Positions 10,078 to 17,979 of a stretch of DNA of 41,978 bases are shown here, piece after piece (the first letter of the stretch is position 1; the number at the start of each line of letters is the position of its first letter). The notes beneath the pieces are model-generated. The model saw only the letters and a list, made by a program, of their open reading frames with translations, ran no database searches and was not told where the DNA came from. The stretch covers positions 1 to 41,978 of the forward strand of contig JANYHK010000087.1 of the NCBI GenBank assembly GCA_025359105.1. The letters are read 5' to 3'. This DNA comes from Myxococcales bacterium (lineage in GTDB: Bacteria; Myxococcota_A; Polyangia; Polyangiales; Polyangiaceae). Position numbers and translations under genes: made by a program.

Positions 10078-11439
10078 ATGAAGCATCGAGCAGCTCGGGT
10101 GGCGACTGGGGTAGCGATCGTGGCGTCGGCGCTGGCACTCGCCGGATGCGCGCGCGGGGTAAGGAACGCGGGCTACGACGACGCGGACGGGGGCTACTCC
10201 TCTGCGCCGGCGTTCTCCGGCTCCGCCGGCGTCGGCTGCACGAACCTGAAGTGCCGGCAGAAGACCTGCGACGGCGCCGCGAAGACGACGGTGAGCGGCA
10301 CGGTCTTCGATCCGGCCGGCAAGAACCCGCTCTACAACGTCATCGTCTACGTCCCCAACGCGCCGCTCGAGCCGCAGAAGACCGGCGCGACCTGCGCGCG
10401 CTGCGGCTCGGTCCTCTCGGGCCAGCCGATCGTCGCGGCCCTCACCGACACGCACGGTCACTTCGTGCTCGAGAACGTCCCCGTCGGCAAGGACGTGCCG
10501 GTCGTCGTGCAGATCGGCAAGTGGCGCCGCCAGATCAACCTCCCTGAAGTGCATGCGTGCCGCGACAACTCGTACTCCGACAAGGCCACCTTCCGGCTCC
10601 CGCGCAACCGCGGGGAAGGGGAGATGCCGCGCGTCGCGCTCTCGACGGGCTGCGACCCGATGGAGTGCCTGCTCCGGAAGATCGGCATCGACGACAAGGA
10701 GTTCACGGCCGGCGACGGCGACGGACATGTCCACCTGTACCGCGGCGCTGGCGGCGGAGGCGTCCCCGGCTCGTCGAGCGCCTACGACTTCTGGACCGAC
10801 GAGGCGAAGCTCTCGAAGTACGACGTCGTCATCAACGCGTGCGAGTGCAAGCCTTACGCGCGCGGCCCCGGCGCCTACTCGGCGATGCAGCACTTCCTCG
10901 ACAAGGGCGGCCGTTTCTTCGGCTCGCACTACCACTACAACTGGTTCACCGACGTCCCCGGCGAGACCGACGACGCCGTCGACTGGACCCCGGGCGGCCA
11001 GTGCAACCTCGGCCCGAACTTCGTCGACGACACCTTCCCCAAGGGCAAGGCGTTCGCCGAGTGGCTCGTGGTCACCGGCGCTTCGTCCACCTACGGGCAG
11101 GTCCCGCTGTCGTGCGCGCCGCTCGACGTCGGCCGCACCAAGAACAAGCTCGCGACGGGCTGGATCTTCGACGGCCCCACCCAGGCGCCGAGCTACGTCT
11201 CGTTCAACACGCCCATCACGGCGACCGATCCCGCCGACCAGTGCGGCCGCGCGGTCTTCGCCGATCTGCACGTGATGCAAGAAGGCCACGGCGACGCCGC
11301 CGGCCTCCCGTTCCCGAACGGCTGCCACACCGCCGACCTCACCCCTCAGGAGAAGGCCCTCGAGTTCATGTTCTTCGACCTGTCCTCGTGCGTGCTCGAC
11401 GACGGCGCGGCCCCGACGGTTCCCCAGACCGTTCGCTGA
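10078..11439 (+). CDS. Lipoprotein with carboxypeptidase-regulatory-like domain and ThuA-like C-terminal region
   Basis: 453 aa. ATG at 10078 follows GGAGG and opens a lipoprotein signal (VASALALAGC|ARG). A Cys-containing linker (CTNLKCRQKTC) leads into a CarboxypepD_reg-type beta-sandwich: VSGTVFDPAGKNPLYNVIVY, then ALTDTHGHFVLENVPVGKDV. The C-terminal half has a ThuA/glutamine-amidotransferase-like look, with YDVVINACEC, GGRFFGSHYHYNWF and a late HVMQEGH. Proteins of this build are common, poorly characterised myxobacterial surface lipoproteins. No catalytic triad can be assigned with confidence. The next gene, another FGE-fold lipoprotein, starts 39 bases downstream and is probably in the same operon. 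Confidence 0.82.
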   Translation: MKHRAARVATGVAIVASALALAGCARGVRNAGYDDADGGYSSAPAFSGSAGVGCTNLKCRQKTCDGAAKTTVSGTVFDPAGKNPLYNVIVYVPNAPLEPQKTGATCARCGSVLSGQPIVAALTDTHGHFVLENVPVGKDVPVVVQIGKWRRQINLPEVHACRDNSYSDKATFRLPRNRGEGEMPRVALSTGCDPMECLLRKIGIDDKEFTAGDGDGHVHLYRGAGGGGVPGSSSAYDFWTDEAKLSKYDVVINACECKPYARGPGAYSAMQHFLDKGGRFFGSHYHYNWFTDVPGETDDAVDWTPGGQCNLGPNFVDDTFPKGKAFAEWLVVTGASSTYGQVPLSCAPLDVGRTKNKLATGWIFDGPTQAPSYVSFNTPITATDPADQCGRAVFADLHVMQEGHGDAAGLPFPNGCHTADLTPQEKALEFMFFDLSSCVLDDGAAPTVPQTVR

Positions 11440-11478
11440 CCTCGTCACAAACTTCGGGATGGGGCGAGGATCGGGTAC

Positions 11479-12585
11479 GTGAAGTACGTGCGCCGCACCC
11501 TCGTGGCCTTCTGCATCGCCGTCGTCGCCGCGGCCCTCGTCGGATGCCCCAAGCGCGGCGGCCGCGTGCCCCCGCGCGCCGATGCCGACGCCAACGCCAA
11601 CGCCGGAGAGTCCGCCGAGGCATCGATCGACGCCACGGCGGCAGACGCCCCGCCGACGGACAGCGGGCCACCGCCCATCGACGCGTCCGACGACGCGCGC
11701 GATCTCCACAAGGCCACCCAGGCCGATCTGCTCCAGCTCCTCCCGTTCGGCGCCGACACCAAGTACATGGCCTTCGCCGTGGGAATGACGCGCGGGCGGA
11801 TGAGCCAGGGCAACCCCGAGGTCGCCGCGCACTCCATCTCCAAGAAGGCGTGCCTCGAGGGCCTCCGCGACGTCGTCCTCCAGACCGACGAGCAGCGGCG
11901 GATCTGCGGCGCGGACAACATGGTGCCCATCTACAAGGGTGGCGACATCACCAAGGCGAAGACGTGCGTGGACATCTTCGAGTTCCCGAACCAGCCGTGT
12001 GAGCTGCCGTTCGTGTGGGCCAGCCCGTCGATGGCTGAGAACGTCTGCAAGATCGGCGGCAAGCGCCTCTGCGCCGACGACGAGTGGAACCTCGCGTGCA
12101 AAGGCGATCCCGAAGGGGGCAAAGACAGCGTCTACGCGTACGGCGCGGAGCTGGACATGACGATCTGCAACACGAACAAGCCGCACCCGATGGGCCCCGA
12201 TGGCCGCAACTGGGTCTGCTGGGTGAAGGACGCGGAGACGGCGTGGAAGACGTGCGGCTCCGACACCGAGCCCTCCGGCAGCTTCCCGCGGTGCCGCTCG
12301 CGCTTCGGCGTCTTCGACCAGCACGGCAACGTCGCCGAGATCATGACGCGCAAGGCCGGCGACGTCGTCTACACGCAGCTCAAGGGGAGCGCGTTTTTCT
12401 ACGTGGACGTCGCGCGCAAGCACAACGAGCCGCACCCCAAGGGCGCGCTACACGACACCTACCCGGACCACTGCAACTACGACCCGCGGTGGCACGTCGA
12501 GAAGCTCGACGAGGCGCTCCACACCAACTACCACCTCGGATTTCGCTGCTGCAAGAGCGTCACGGATGAGCGCAGGGATCGCTAG
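11479..12585 (+). CDS. Second FGE/SUMF1-fold lipoprotein, probably non-catalytic
   Basis: 368 aa, GTG start 39 bases after the previous stop. The lipobox is VAAALVGC|PKRG. A long Ala/Asp/Pro-rich linker (about residues 30-75) precedes the FGE-like domain: KTCVDIFEFPNQPC, CKIGGKRLCADDEWNLACKG, RSRFGVFDQHGNVAEIMTR and the closing NYHLGFRCCKS. As in the paralog at 7618, the C-x4-C active site of real formylglycine-generating enzymes is missing. The two proteins share the architecture but are diverged, so they are not a recent duplication. The 3' end overlaps the convergent lysozyme gene by 26 bases. Confidence 0.88.
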   Translation: MKYVRRTLVAFCIAVVAAALVGCPKRGGRVPPRADADANANAGESAEASIDATAADAPPTDSGPPPIDASDDARDLHKATQADLLQLLPFGADTKYMAFAVGMTRGRMSQGNPEVAAHSISKKACLEGLRDVVLQTDEQRRICGADNMVPIYKGGDITKAKTCVDIFEFPNQPCELPFVWASPSMAENVCKIGGKRLCADDEWNLACKGDPEGGKDSVYAYGAELDMTICNTNKPHPMGPDGRNWVCWVKDAETAWKTCGSDTEPSGSFPRCRSRFGVFDQHGNVAEIMTRKAGDVVYTQLKGSAFFYVDVARKHNEPHPKGALHDTYPDHCNYDPRWHVEKLDEALHTNYHLGFRCCKSVTDERRDR

Positions 12586-13498
12586 CGGGCGTCGCGGTCC
12601 CCGTCTTGGGCGGGTTGCCGCTCCCCATCGTGCCGCCGTGATCTCCGGCAGGCGCAGGCGTGGGCGCGGGCGCGGGCCCGGCGTCGTGGGCGACGCCGCC
12701 GTCGGGTGAGCCGCCGTCGTGCGTTCCCGCGTCGGCCGGCGTCGTGCCGCCGCCGTTGAACTTCACGAGATCGGCGAGCGTGCCGTTGAACTCGTCGACG
12801 TCGACGTTCCCGCTGATGCCTGCGACGCTGCCCGTCGACGAGCTCTGCCAGAACTTCCAGTGTGCCCAGTTCGACGGCATCGTCGGGCACGAGACGCCGT
12901 AGTTCGCGACCCAGAGCGGGTAGGCCGTGAAGCCGGTGCCGACGTTCGAGCTCATGAACGCGGCGGTGTAGATGATGGGGGTCCGGCCCGTCTTCTGCTG
13001 CACGCGGTCGAGCCACTTCTTCATGTTGGCCTGGATGGTCGCGGGCGAGACGCCGTCGGCGGTCTCCATGTCCATGATGGGCGCCATGTCGCCGTCCTCG
13101 AGGGTGCCGAGCTTGGCAGCCATGAGATCGGCCTGCTGGATCGGATCCTGTCCGGGGCGGAAGAACTGGTAGGCGCCGCGGATGACGCCCGCGCTCTTCA
13201 TGCCGGCCCAGTTCGTCGGGAACGTGTTGTCGATGTGGGTGAGACCGTCGCTCACGCGCGCGATGCCGAAGACGTTGCCGGCGGCCTTCACCTTCGACCA
13301 GGTGACGGTGCCTTGATACACGGAGACGTCGACGCCCTTCACCACGGGTCCAGCCGCGCACACGCTGAGCGCTTGCCCGGTCGACGAGCACGAGGGCTCC
13401 GCGGTGTCCGAGGACGAACAACCCGCGACGGTGACGAGGCTGGTCGCGACCAGCGTGGCGGTGACGAAGGCGAGCAAGCGTGTCATGCCCGCCCGCAT
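12560..13498 (-). CDS. GH25 family lysozyme-like lipoprotein
   Basis: 312 aa. The signal ends in a lipobox (SLVTVAGC|SSSD). The catalytic domain covers about residues 50-245: GVDVSVYQG (first catalytic Asp region), VIRGAYQFFRPG, MDMETADG (the Asp-x-Glu acid motif of GH25), GRTPIIYTAAFM, PLWVANYG and HWKFWQSSS. GH25 enzymes hydrolyse the MurNAc-GlcNAc bond of peptidoglycan. The C-terminal 65 residues are a Gly/Pro/Asp linker without a recognised domain. A second ATG at 13486 (MTRLL) would also give a proper signal. A lipid-anchored lysozyme fits cell-wall remodelling or predation; that role is inferred. Confidence 0.92.
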   Translation of the reverse strand: MRAGMTRLLAFVTATLVATSLVTVAGCSSSDTAEPSCSSTGQALSVCAAGPVVKGVDVSVYQGTVTWSKVKAAGNVFGIARVSDGLTHIDNTFPTNWAGMKSAGVIRGAYQFFRPGQDPIQQADLMAAKLGTLEDGDMAPIMDMETADGVSPATIQANMKKWLDRVQQKTGRTPIIYTAAFMSSNVGTGFTAYPLWVANYGVSCPTMPSNWAHWKFWQSSSTGSVAGISGNVDVDEFNGTLADLVKFNGGGTTPADAGTHDGGSPDGGVAHDAGPAPAPTPAPAGDHGGTMGSGNPPKTGTATPASDPCAHP

Positions 13499-13644
13499 AG
13501 CGAAGGGCGTGCCGTCGCCGCGCGCGTCACGATCCGCCGCGTGCGCGCGCTCGTTAGAACGGCGCTCGCGAAAGGCGCTCGCGACACCTCGCGCGTTCGT
13601 GAACGCTCACGATGGGGCGATGTCGCACAACCGCGCCACGTTCC

Positions 13645-14634
13645 TCACGCGTCTTCGTCGGGCACGCCGCCGCCCATGCGCGCGAGATCCTCTTGCCGGA
13701 CCTTCTCCGTGTTGAAGCGCGCGGCCTTGTCGCGCATCGTCTCGAGCACCTTCTCGACGGGGGGGAGGTCTCCCTGGATCCACCGGATCGGGTTGATGCG
13801 CGCGACGACGAACGAGCGCAGGTACGGGCTCGTGAGCCCCTTCTCGCGAAGCTTCTGCACTGCGGCCGCCACGTTCTTCTCCACCTCGAGGGTCAGTCCC
13901 GCCAGCTTCTCGCGGACCTTGATCGCCTTCCCGATCGGCTCGTCACGGAACGAATCGACGCGGCGAAGCACCGGGTGGTACGCGCCGCCGGCGAAGCGCG
14001 GGCTCTGCTCGTAGCAAACGCCGAGGGTCACGAGCGCTGGATCCTCGAGGTAAAATGCGAAGCCGTTCTCCGCGCGCGAGCCGTCCTCCTCGAGCAGGCC
14101 GCGGTAGATGCGAATGACCTCGCTGGCGCGCTCCTTCAGGTTGTGCGCCTTCTCGGTGTTGAGCGCGAGGATCTGCCAGGCGACCTCGCGATCGGGGACG
14201 ACGAGCGCGGTGATCGATTTCGCGCCGAGCCGCCGCATCGCCTCGAGGCGATGGCGACCGTTGGGCGTCCAGAACGCGACGGGCGAGCCCTTGGGCGCGG
14301 TGATCGCGATGACCGGATCGAGGAAGCGCGCGGTCTTCTGGATCACCTCGGCGAGGCGCTTGTGGTGCGCGTCGGACAGATCGCGCTGGAACGGCGTCGG
14401 CTCGATGGCGCCCACGGGGAGGATCGCGATCCCGAGAGGACGACCCCCGAGCGGATCGTTGTACGCGCCCACGAGGACACCGCCCGCGCGCGTCACCGCC
14501 TCGCCCGTCTCGCCGAGATCGACGCCCCCTTCGGGGAGGCACGCGCGCGGATCGAGCCCGGCGCTGTCGGCCTTCTGCTTGCGGGGAGTCTTGCGTTTCG
14601 GAGCGGCGCGGGTGGGCTTCTTGGCGGCGGCCAT
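13645..14634 (-). CDS. ParB-like N-terminal-domain DNA-binding protein (orphan)
   Basis: 329 aa with a Lys/Arg/Ala-rich start (MAAAKKPTRAAPKRKTPRKQ). The ParB/Srx-type domain is seen as the strand AILPVGAIEPTPFQRDLSDAHHKRLAEVI followed by DPVIAITAPKG and the box GRHRLEAMRRLGAKSITALV, equivalent to ParB box II (GERRxxA-like). The C-terminal 170 residues are helical and unlike the ParB centromere-binding HTH. No parA or parS cluster is nearby, so it is more likely a regulator or nucleoid-associated orphan than the chromosome partition protein. The divergent gene starts 80 bases away. Confidence 0.82.
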   Translation of the reverse strand: MAAAKKPTRAAPKRKTPRKQKADSAGLDPRACLPEGGVDLGETGEAVTRAGGVLVGAYNDPLGGRPLGIAILPVGAIEPTPFQRDLSDAHHKRLAEVIQKTARFLDPVIAITAPKGSPVAFWTPNGRHRLEAMRRLGAKSITALVVPDREVAWQILALNTEKAHNLKERASEVIRIYRGLLEEDGSRAENGFAFYLEDPALVTLGVCYEQSPRFAGGAYHPVLRRVDSFRDEPIGKAIKVREKLAGLTLEVEKNVAAAVQKLREKGLTSPYLRSFVVARINPIRWIQGDLPPVEKVLETMRDKAARFNTEKVRQEDLARMGGGVPDEDA

Positions 14635-14713
14635 GGCTCGGGAAATACCACGATTCGCAGCTTTCTTGGCTCCAGGGAGGATATCCGCCTACATGGGGAA
14701 GGGAGGTCCCCCG

Positions 14714-15499
14714 ATGTTCGTCGCGCCCGCCGCCGAGTTTCCCAACGACAACCCCGCCATGCACCGCGGCGCCATCTGGGTAAACCGCGAGGTGTGCGGC
14801 CCGCAGGAGATGGAAGCCCGCGAGCTCGAGGACGTCGTCGTCGCGGCGCTGACGGAGACGGCGACCCCGCCGGCGATCGCGGAGGTGCCCGAGGCGGAGC
14901 CTGAGATCCTTCTGAACAGGGCATCGGAGTCGGAGTCGGAGTCGGAGTCGGAGTCGGAGTCGGAGTCGGAGTCGGAGTCGGAGTCGGAGTCGGTTCCCGC
15001 GTTTGCCGAGGAGCGACACGTTCCTGTTCCCCTCGAGAGCCTCATCGTTCTCTCCGCCGCGCCGCGCGACGAGATCGAGCCGCCGCTGGTCGACGAGGAG
15101 ATCGTCGTCGAGGAGCTCGACTTCGATCTGTCCCACGTCCCGATCGAGCGGGGCGCTCCGCCGACGCCGCCGTTGACGCTGCCTGAGCCCGCGCCGGCCG
15201 AGGACGACGCCTACGCGCTCCTCGTGAAGACGCTCGGCGAGGTCGCCGTCGCCGAAGGGGGCACGGCCGACGCGGTCCTGTCGCTCCTCGACGGGGCGGA
15301 GCAGAAGACCGCGCTCGCGTGGCGCGCGGTGCTCCGCGGCGAAAACGACGACATCTCCACGTGCGGCGCCGCGATGCTCGACGAGTGGGCGGCCGGGATC
15401 GTCGCCGCAGCCATCGGCGCGCCCGCCAAGGCGACCGTGCTACGGCGCGAGCTCCGCTCCCGCGGCGTGTGCGCGTTCGGCCTCATCGAAGCAGCCTGA
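14714..15499 (+). CDS. Acidic cytoplasmic protein with a (Ser-Glu)11 tract
   Basis: 261 aa. ATG 14714 is preferred over the in-frame ATG at 14693, because GGGAGG at 14701-14706 sits 7 bases before it. There is no signal peptide. The order is: an N-terminal region (MFVAPAAEFPNDNPAMHRG), an acidic part, eleven Ser-Glu repeats (about residues 71-92), a second acidic segment (EEIVVEELDFDLSHVP), and a compact C-terminal domain of about 95 residues (AYALLVKTLGEVAVAEGG, then LRRELRSRGVCAFGLIEAA). I do not recognise the family. The Ser-Glu tract would be strongly acidic and a possible phosphorylation target. Confidence 0.78.
   Translation: MFVAPAAEFPNDNPAMHRGAIWVNREVCGPQEMEARELEDVVVAALTETATPPAIAEVPEAEPEILLNRASESESESESESESESESESESESVPAFAEERHVPVPLESLIVLSAAPRDEIEPPLVDEEIVVEELDFDLSHVPIERGAPPTPPLTLPEPAPAEDDAYALLVKTLGEVAVAEGGTADAVLSLLDGAEQKTALAWRAVLRGENDDISTCGAAMLDEWAAGIVAAAIGAPAKATVLRRELRSRGVCAFGLIEAA
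14924..14989. repeat. (TCGGAG)11 hexanucleotide microsatellite encoding Ser-Glu
   Basis: Eleven perfect TCGGAG units. They are read on the plus strand as Ser-Glu. The same hexamer at the left end of the window is read on the opposite strand as Thr-Pro. Unit changes do not shift the frame. Confidence 0.95.
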
Positions 15500-15533
15500 C
15501 GCGGCTACCCCGCGATCCGCGGCCCGCCACTCG

Positions 15534-16565
15534 CTACCAGTCGCAGACGGCGCTGCCCCAGGTGAAGCCGCTGCCGAAGGCGACCATCGCGACCTTCATG
15601 CCTCGCTTCAGCTTCCCGTTGCGCTCCGACTCGGCGAGGAGGATCGGGATCGTCGCCGCGGTCGTGTTGCCGTAGCGCTGGATGTTGTGGACGACCTTCT
15701 CGTCGGGCAGGTTGAGCTGCTGCGCGACGTACTGGTTGATGCGCATGTTCGCCTGGTGAAAGCAGAAGAGATCGATGTCCTTGAGCTCGATCTGAAGCTC
15801 CCAGCACGACTGCATCACCGCGAGGCACATCTTCTCGACCGCGTGCTTGAAGACGATCTTGCCGTCCATCTGCGCCCACGCGTTCTCGGGGGTGACCTGG
15901 CCGACGCCCTCGGCGTTCATGGGGATGAACGGGCGCTTCTTGATGTCCCAGACCTTCTGGCACAGGTTGAGCGCGAAGCGGCCGTCGGCCCCGAGCCAGG
16001 TACCCCGGATGCCGCGGTCCTCCGTCGTCGCGCTCACCACGACCGCGCCGGCGCCGTCCCCGAAGAGCGACGACACGGTGCGCCCGCGCGTAGAGAGGTC
16101 CAGCGCGGCGGAGTGCGTCTCCGCCCCGACGAGCAGCACGTGCTTGCACTGCCCGCTGGTCACCATCGCGCGCGCCGTGGTCAGGCCGTAGAGGAAGCCG
16201 GAGCACTGGTTTCTGATGTCCATCGCCGGCACGAACTTCGGCGAGTCGCCGTCGCAGAGCCCGAGCTTTTGTTGCAAGAAGACCCCGCTCCCCGGAAAGC
16301 AGTGATCGGGCGACAGGGTCGCGAAGAGGATCATGTCGAGATCCTTCTTGTCGATCCCCGCCGCCGCGATCGCGTCGACCGAGGCATGCACGGCGAGGTC
16401 GGACGAGCCGATACCTTCGTCCGCGAACCGCCGCGATTCGATGCCGGTCCGCTTGTGAATCCAGTCGTGCGTGGTGTCGATGCCGTACTGCGTGCGCAGA
16501 TCGTCGTTCGTCACGACCCGCGGCGGCACATAGAACCCCGTCCCCGAAATGTATGCGTTCTGCAC
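15534..16565 (-). CDS. 3-oxoacyl-ACP synthase III (KAS III/FabH-like)
   Basis: 343 aa, full FabH length. The thiolase-fold triad is complete: Cys in DIRNQCSGFLYGL, His in LFCFHQANMRIN and Asn in RYGNTTAATIPILL, with GDGAGAVVVSA between them. FabH-type enzymes condense an acyl-CoA starter with malonyl-ACP. Close relatives act in specialised lipid pathways. The gene lies downstream of an SCPx-like thiolase and an MFE-2 gene on the same strand but is separated by 191 bases containing a hairpin, so it may have its own promoter. The context favours a specialised acyl-chain pathway over housekeeping fatty-acid initiation; that is inference. Confidence 0.93.
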   Translation of the reverse strand: MQNAYISGTGFYVPPRVVTNDDLRTQYGIDTTHDWIHKRTGIESRRFADEGIGSSDLAVHASVDAIAAAGIDKKDLDMILFATLSPDHCFPGSGVFLQQKLGLCDGDSPKFVPAMDIRNQCSGFLYGLTTARAMVTSGQCKHVLLVGAETHSAALDLSTRGRTVSSLFGDGAGAVVVSATTEDRGIRGTWLGADGRFALNLCQKVWDIKKRPFIPMNAEGVGQVTPENAWAQMDGKIVFKHAVEKMCLAVMQSCWELQIELKDIDLFCFHQANMRINQYVAQQLNLPDEKVVHNIQRYGNTTAATIPILLAESERNGKLKRGMKVAMVAFGSGFTWGSAVCDW

Positions 16566-16685
16566 GGCCAGAATCCTAATTCAACACCCACCCCAAAACA
16601 GTCACGGTCTCACAATTTCCTCTCGTCGACCTCGACGGCCGCCGTCGTGCACGCGCACGACTTCGCCGCAGGCGACGCGGGGAGG

Positions 16686-16708
16686 CTCGAAACGCGCAGC
16701 GTTTTGAG
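16686..16708. terminator. Hairpin between thiolase and KAS III genes
   Basis: CTCGAAACGC (16686-16695) pairs with GCGTTTTGAG (16699-16708) around a 3-base loop, with one G-U pair. It follows the thiolase stop on the minus strand. No T-run is present, so attenuation or weak termination is only suggested. Confidence 0.4.
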
Positions 16709-16756
16709 GGGCCGCAGGCCCGCCAGCTCAAAGGACAACCAGCAAACGACCCCTCA

Positions 16757-17938
16757 CTAATTCCTACGGTACATGGTCATGACACAAGCTCCCCCGAGGC
16801 CAAGGTTGTGCTGGAGGGCGACCTTGGCGTTGGGGACCTGGCGCTTGTCCGCCGTGCCGCGGAGCTGCCACACGAGCTCGGTGCACTGGGCGAGGCCGGT
16901 GGCGCCGAGCGGGTGCCCCTTGGAGAGGAGGCCGCCGGAGGGGTTCGTGACCCATTTGCCCCCGTAGGTGTTCTGCCCCTCCCAGATGAACTTCTCGGCC
17001 TCGCCTTCGTTGGCCAGCCCGATCGCCTCGTAGGTGAGCAGCTCGTTCGCGGTGAAGCAGTCGTGGAGCTCGACGACCTGCACGTCCTTCGGGCCAAGAC
17101 CCGCCTCGTCGTAGACCTTCTTCGCGCACTCCTTCGCCATGTCGTAGCCGACCATCTTGATCATGCTCTTCGGCTCGAAGGACGACGGGTAGTCCGTCGT
17201 CATCGCCTGCGCCGCGATGTACACCGGGTTCACGATGCCGTGCTTCTTGGCGAAGTCGTCGGAGCAGAGCACCGCCGCCGCCGCACCGCACGTGGGCGGG
17301 CAGCACTGGAAGCGGGTGAGGGGATCGAACACCTCCTCGGACGCCATGATCTCCTCGACCGACAGGACCTGGTTGAAGAGCGCGAAGGGGTTGTTCGACG
17401 CGTGCTTGCGCGCCTTCTCGCTGATCTTCGCGAAGGTCTCGCGCTTGGTGCCGTACTTCCACCGGTACTCGCGCCCGGCGCCGCCGAACATCTGCGCCGC
17501 GCCGGGGGCCTGCGTGAAGCCCTGGACGTCGTTCATGACCATCGCGTGCTTCTCGAGCGGGTTCGCGCGGTCGCTGAACTTGCTGCCGAGCGCGCCCTTC
17601 TCCATCTTCTCGAAGCCGACCGCGATGGCGCACTCGACGATGCCGCCCTCGACCGCCTGCTTGGCGAGCATCAGCGCCGTCGAGCCGGTGGAGCAATTGT
17701 TGTTCACGTTGAAGACCGGGATGCCGGACAGGCCAATCTCGTAGATCGCGCGCTGGCCGCACGTCGAGTCGCCGTAGACGTACCCCGCGTAGGCCTGCTG
17801 GATCTCGCCCCACGGCACCTTCGCGTCCTCGAGCGCGGCGCGTCCCGCCTTGCTCGCCATCTCGTGGTAGTCCTCGCTCGCGCCGGGCTTGGCGAACTTG
17901 GTCATTCCGACGCCGATCACGTTCACGCTTCGCTTCAT
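16757..17938 (-). CDS. SCPx-type thiolase / lipid-transfer protein
   Basis: 393 aa. This is the thiolase domain of the SCP-X/lipid-transfer group: [13 protein letters not shown] at the N terminus, nucleophile Cys in [23 protein letters not shown], the active His in [15 protein letters not shown], and the C-terminal Cys in [12 protein letters not shown]. It cleaves 3-ketoacyl-CoA, often of branched or sterol side chains, to release propionyl- or acetyl-CoA. A Shine-Dalgarno (AGGAGCAGGAA) precedes the ATG. It lies 41 bases downstream of the MFE-2 gene. Together these two could carry out the last three steps of a beta-oxidation cycle. Its own SCP2 domain is absent, but three are present in the partner protein. 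Confidence 0.93.
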   Translation of the reverse strand: MKRSVNVIGVGMTKFAKPGASEDYHEMASKAGRAALEDAKVPWGEIQQAYAGYVYGDSTCGQRAIYEIGLSGIPVFNVNNNCSTGSTALMLAKQAVEGGIVECAIAVGFEKMEKGALGSKFSDRANPLEKHAMVMNDVQGFTQAPGAAQMFGGAGREYRWKYGTKRETFAKISEKARKHASNNPFALFNQVLSVEEIMASEEVFDPLTRFQCCPPTCGAAAAVLCSDDFAKKHGIVNPVYIAAQAMTTDYPSSFEPKSMIKMVGYDMAKECAKKVYDEAGLGPKDVQVVELHDCFTANELLTYEAIGLANEGEAEKFIWEGQNTYGGKWVTNPSGGLLSKGHPLGATGLAQCTELVWQLRGTADKRQVPNAKVALQHNLGLGGACVMTMYRRN

Positions 17939-17979
17939 GGTTCCTGCTCCTGCTTCTTGCGGTTCGTGCGCGTGAGCTC

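Noticed and set aside
9991-12435. 814-codon minus-strand frame
   Set aside because: It is antisense to two lipoprotein genes with clear signals and domains. Its composition is Arg/Val/Ala-rich as expected for a GC-rich shadow.
13561-13584. Direct repeat GGCGCTCGCGA twice
   Set aside because: Two 11-base copies in a GC-rich intergenic stretch, with no symmetry or position that suggests a site.
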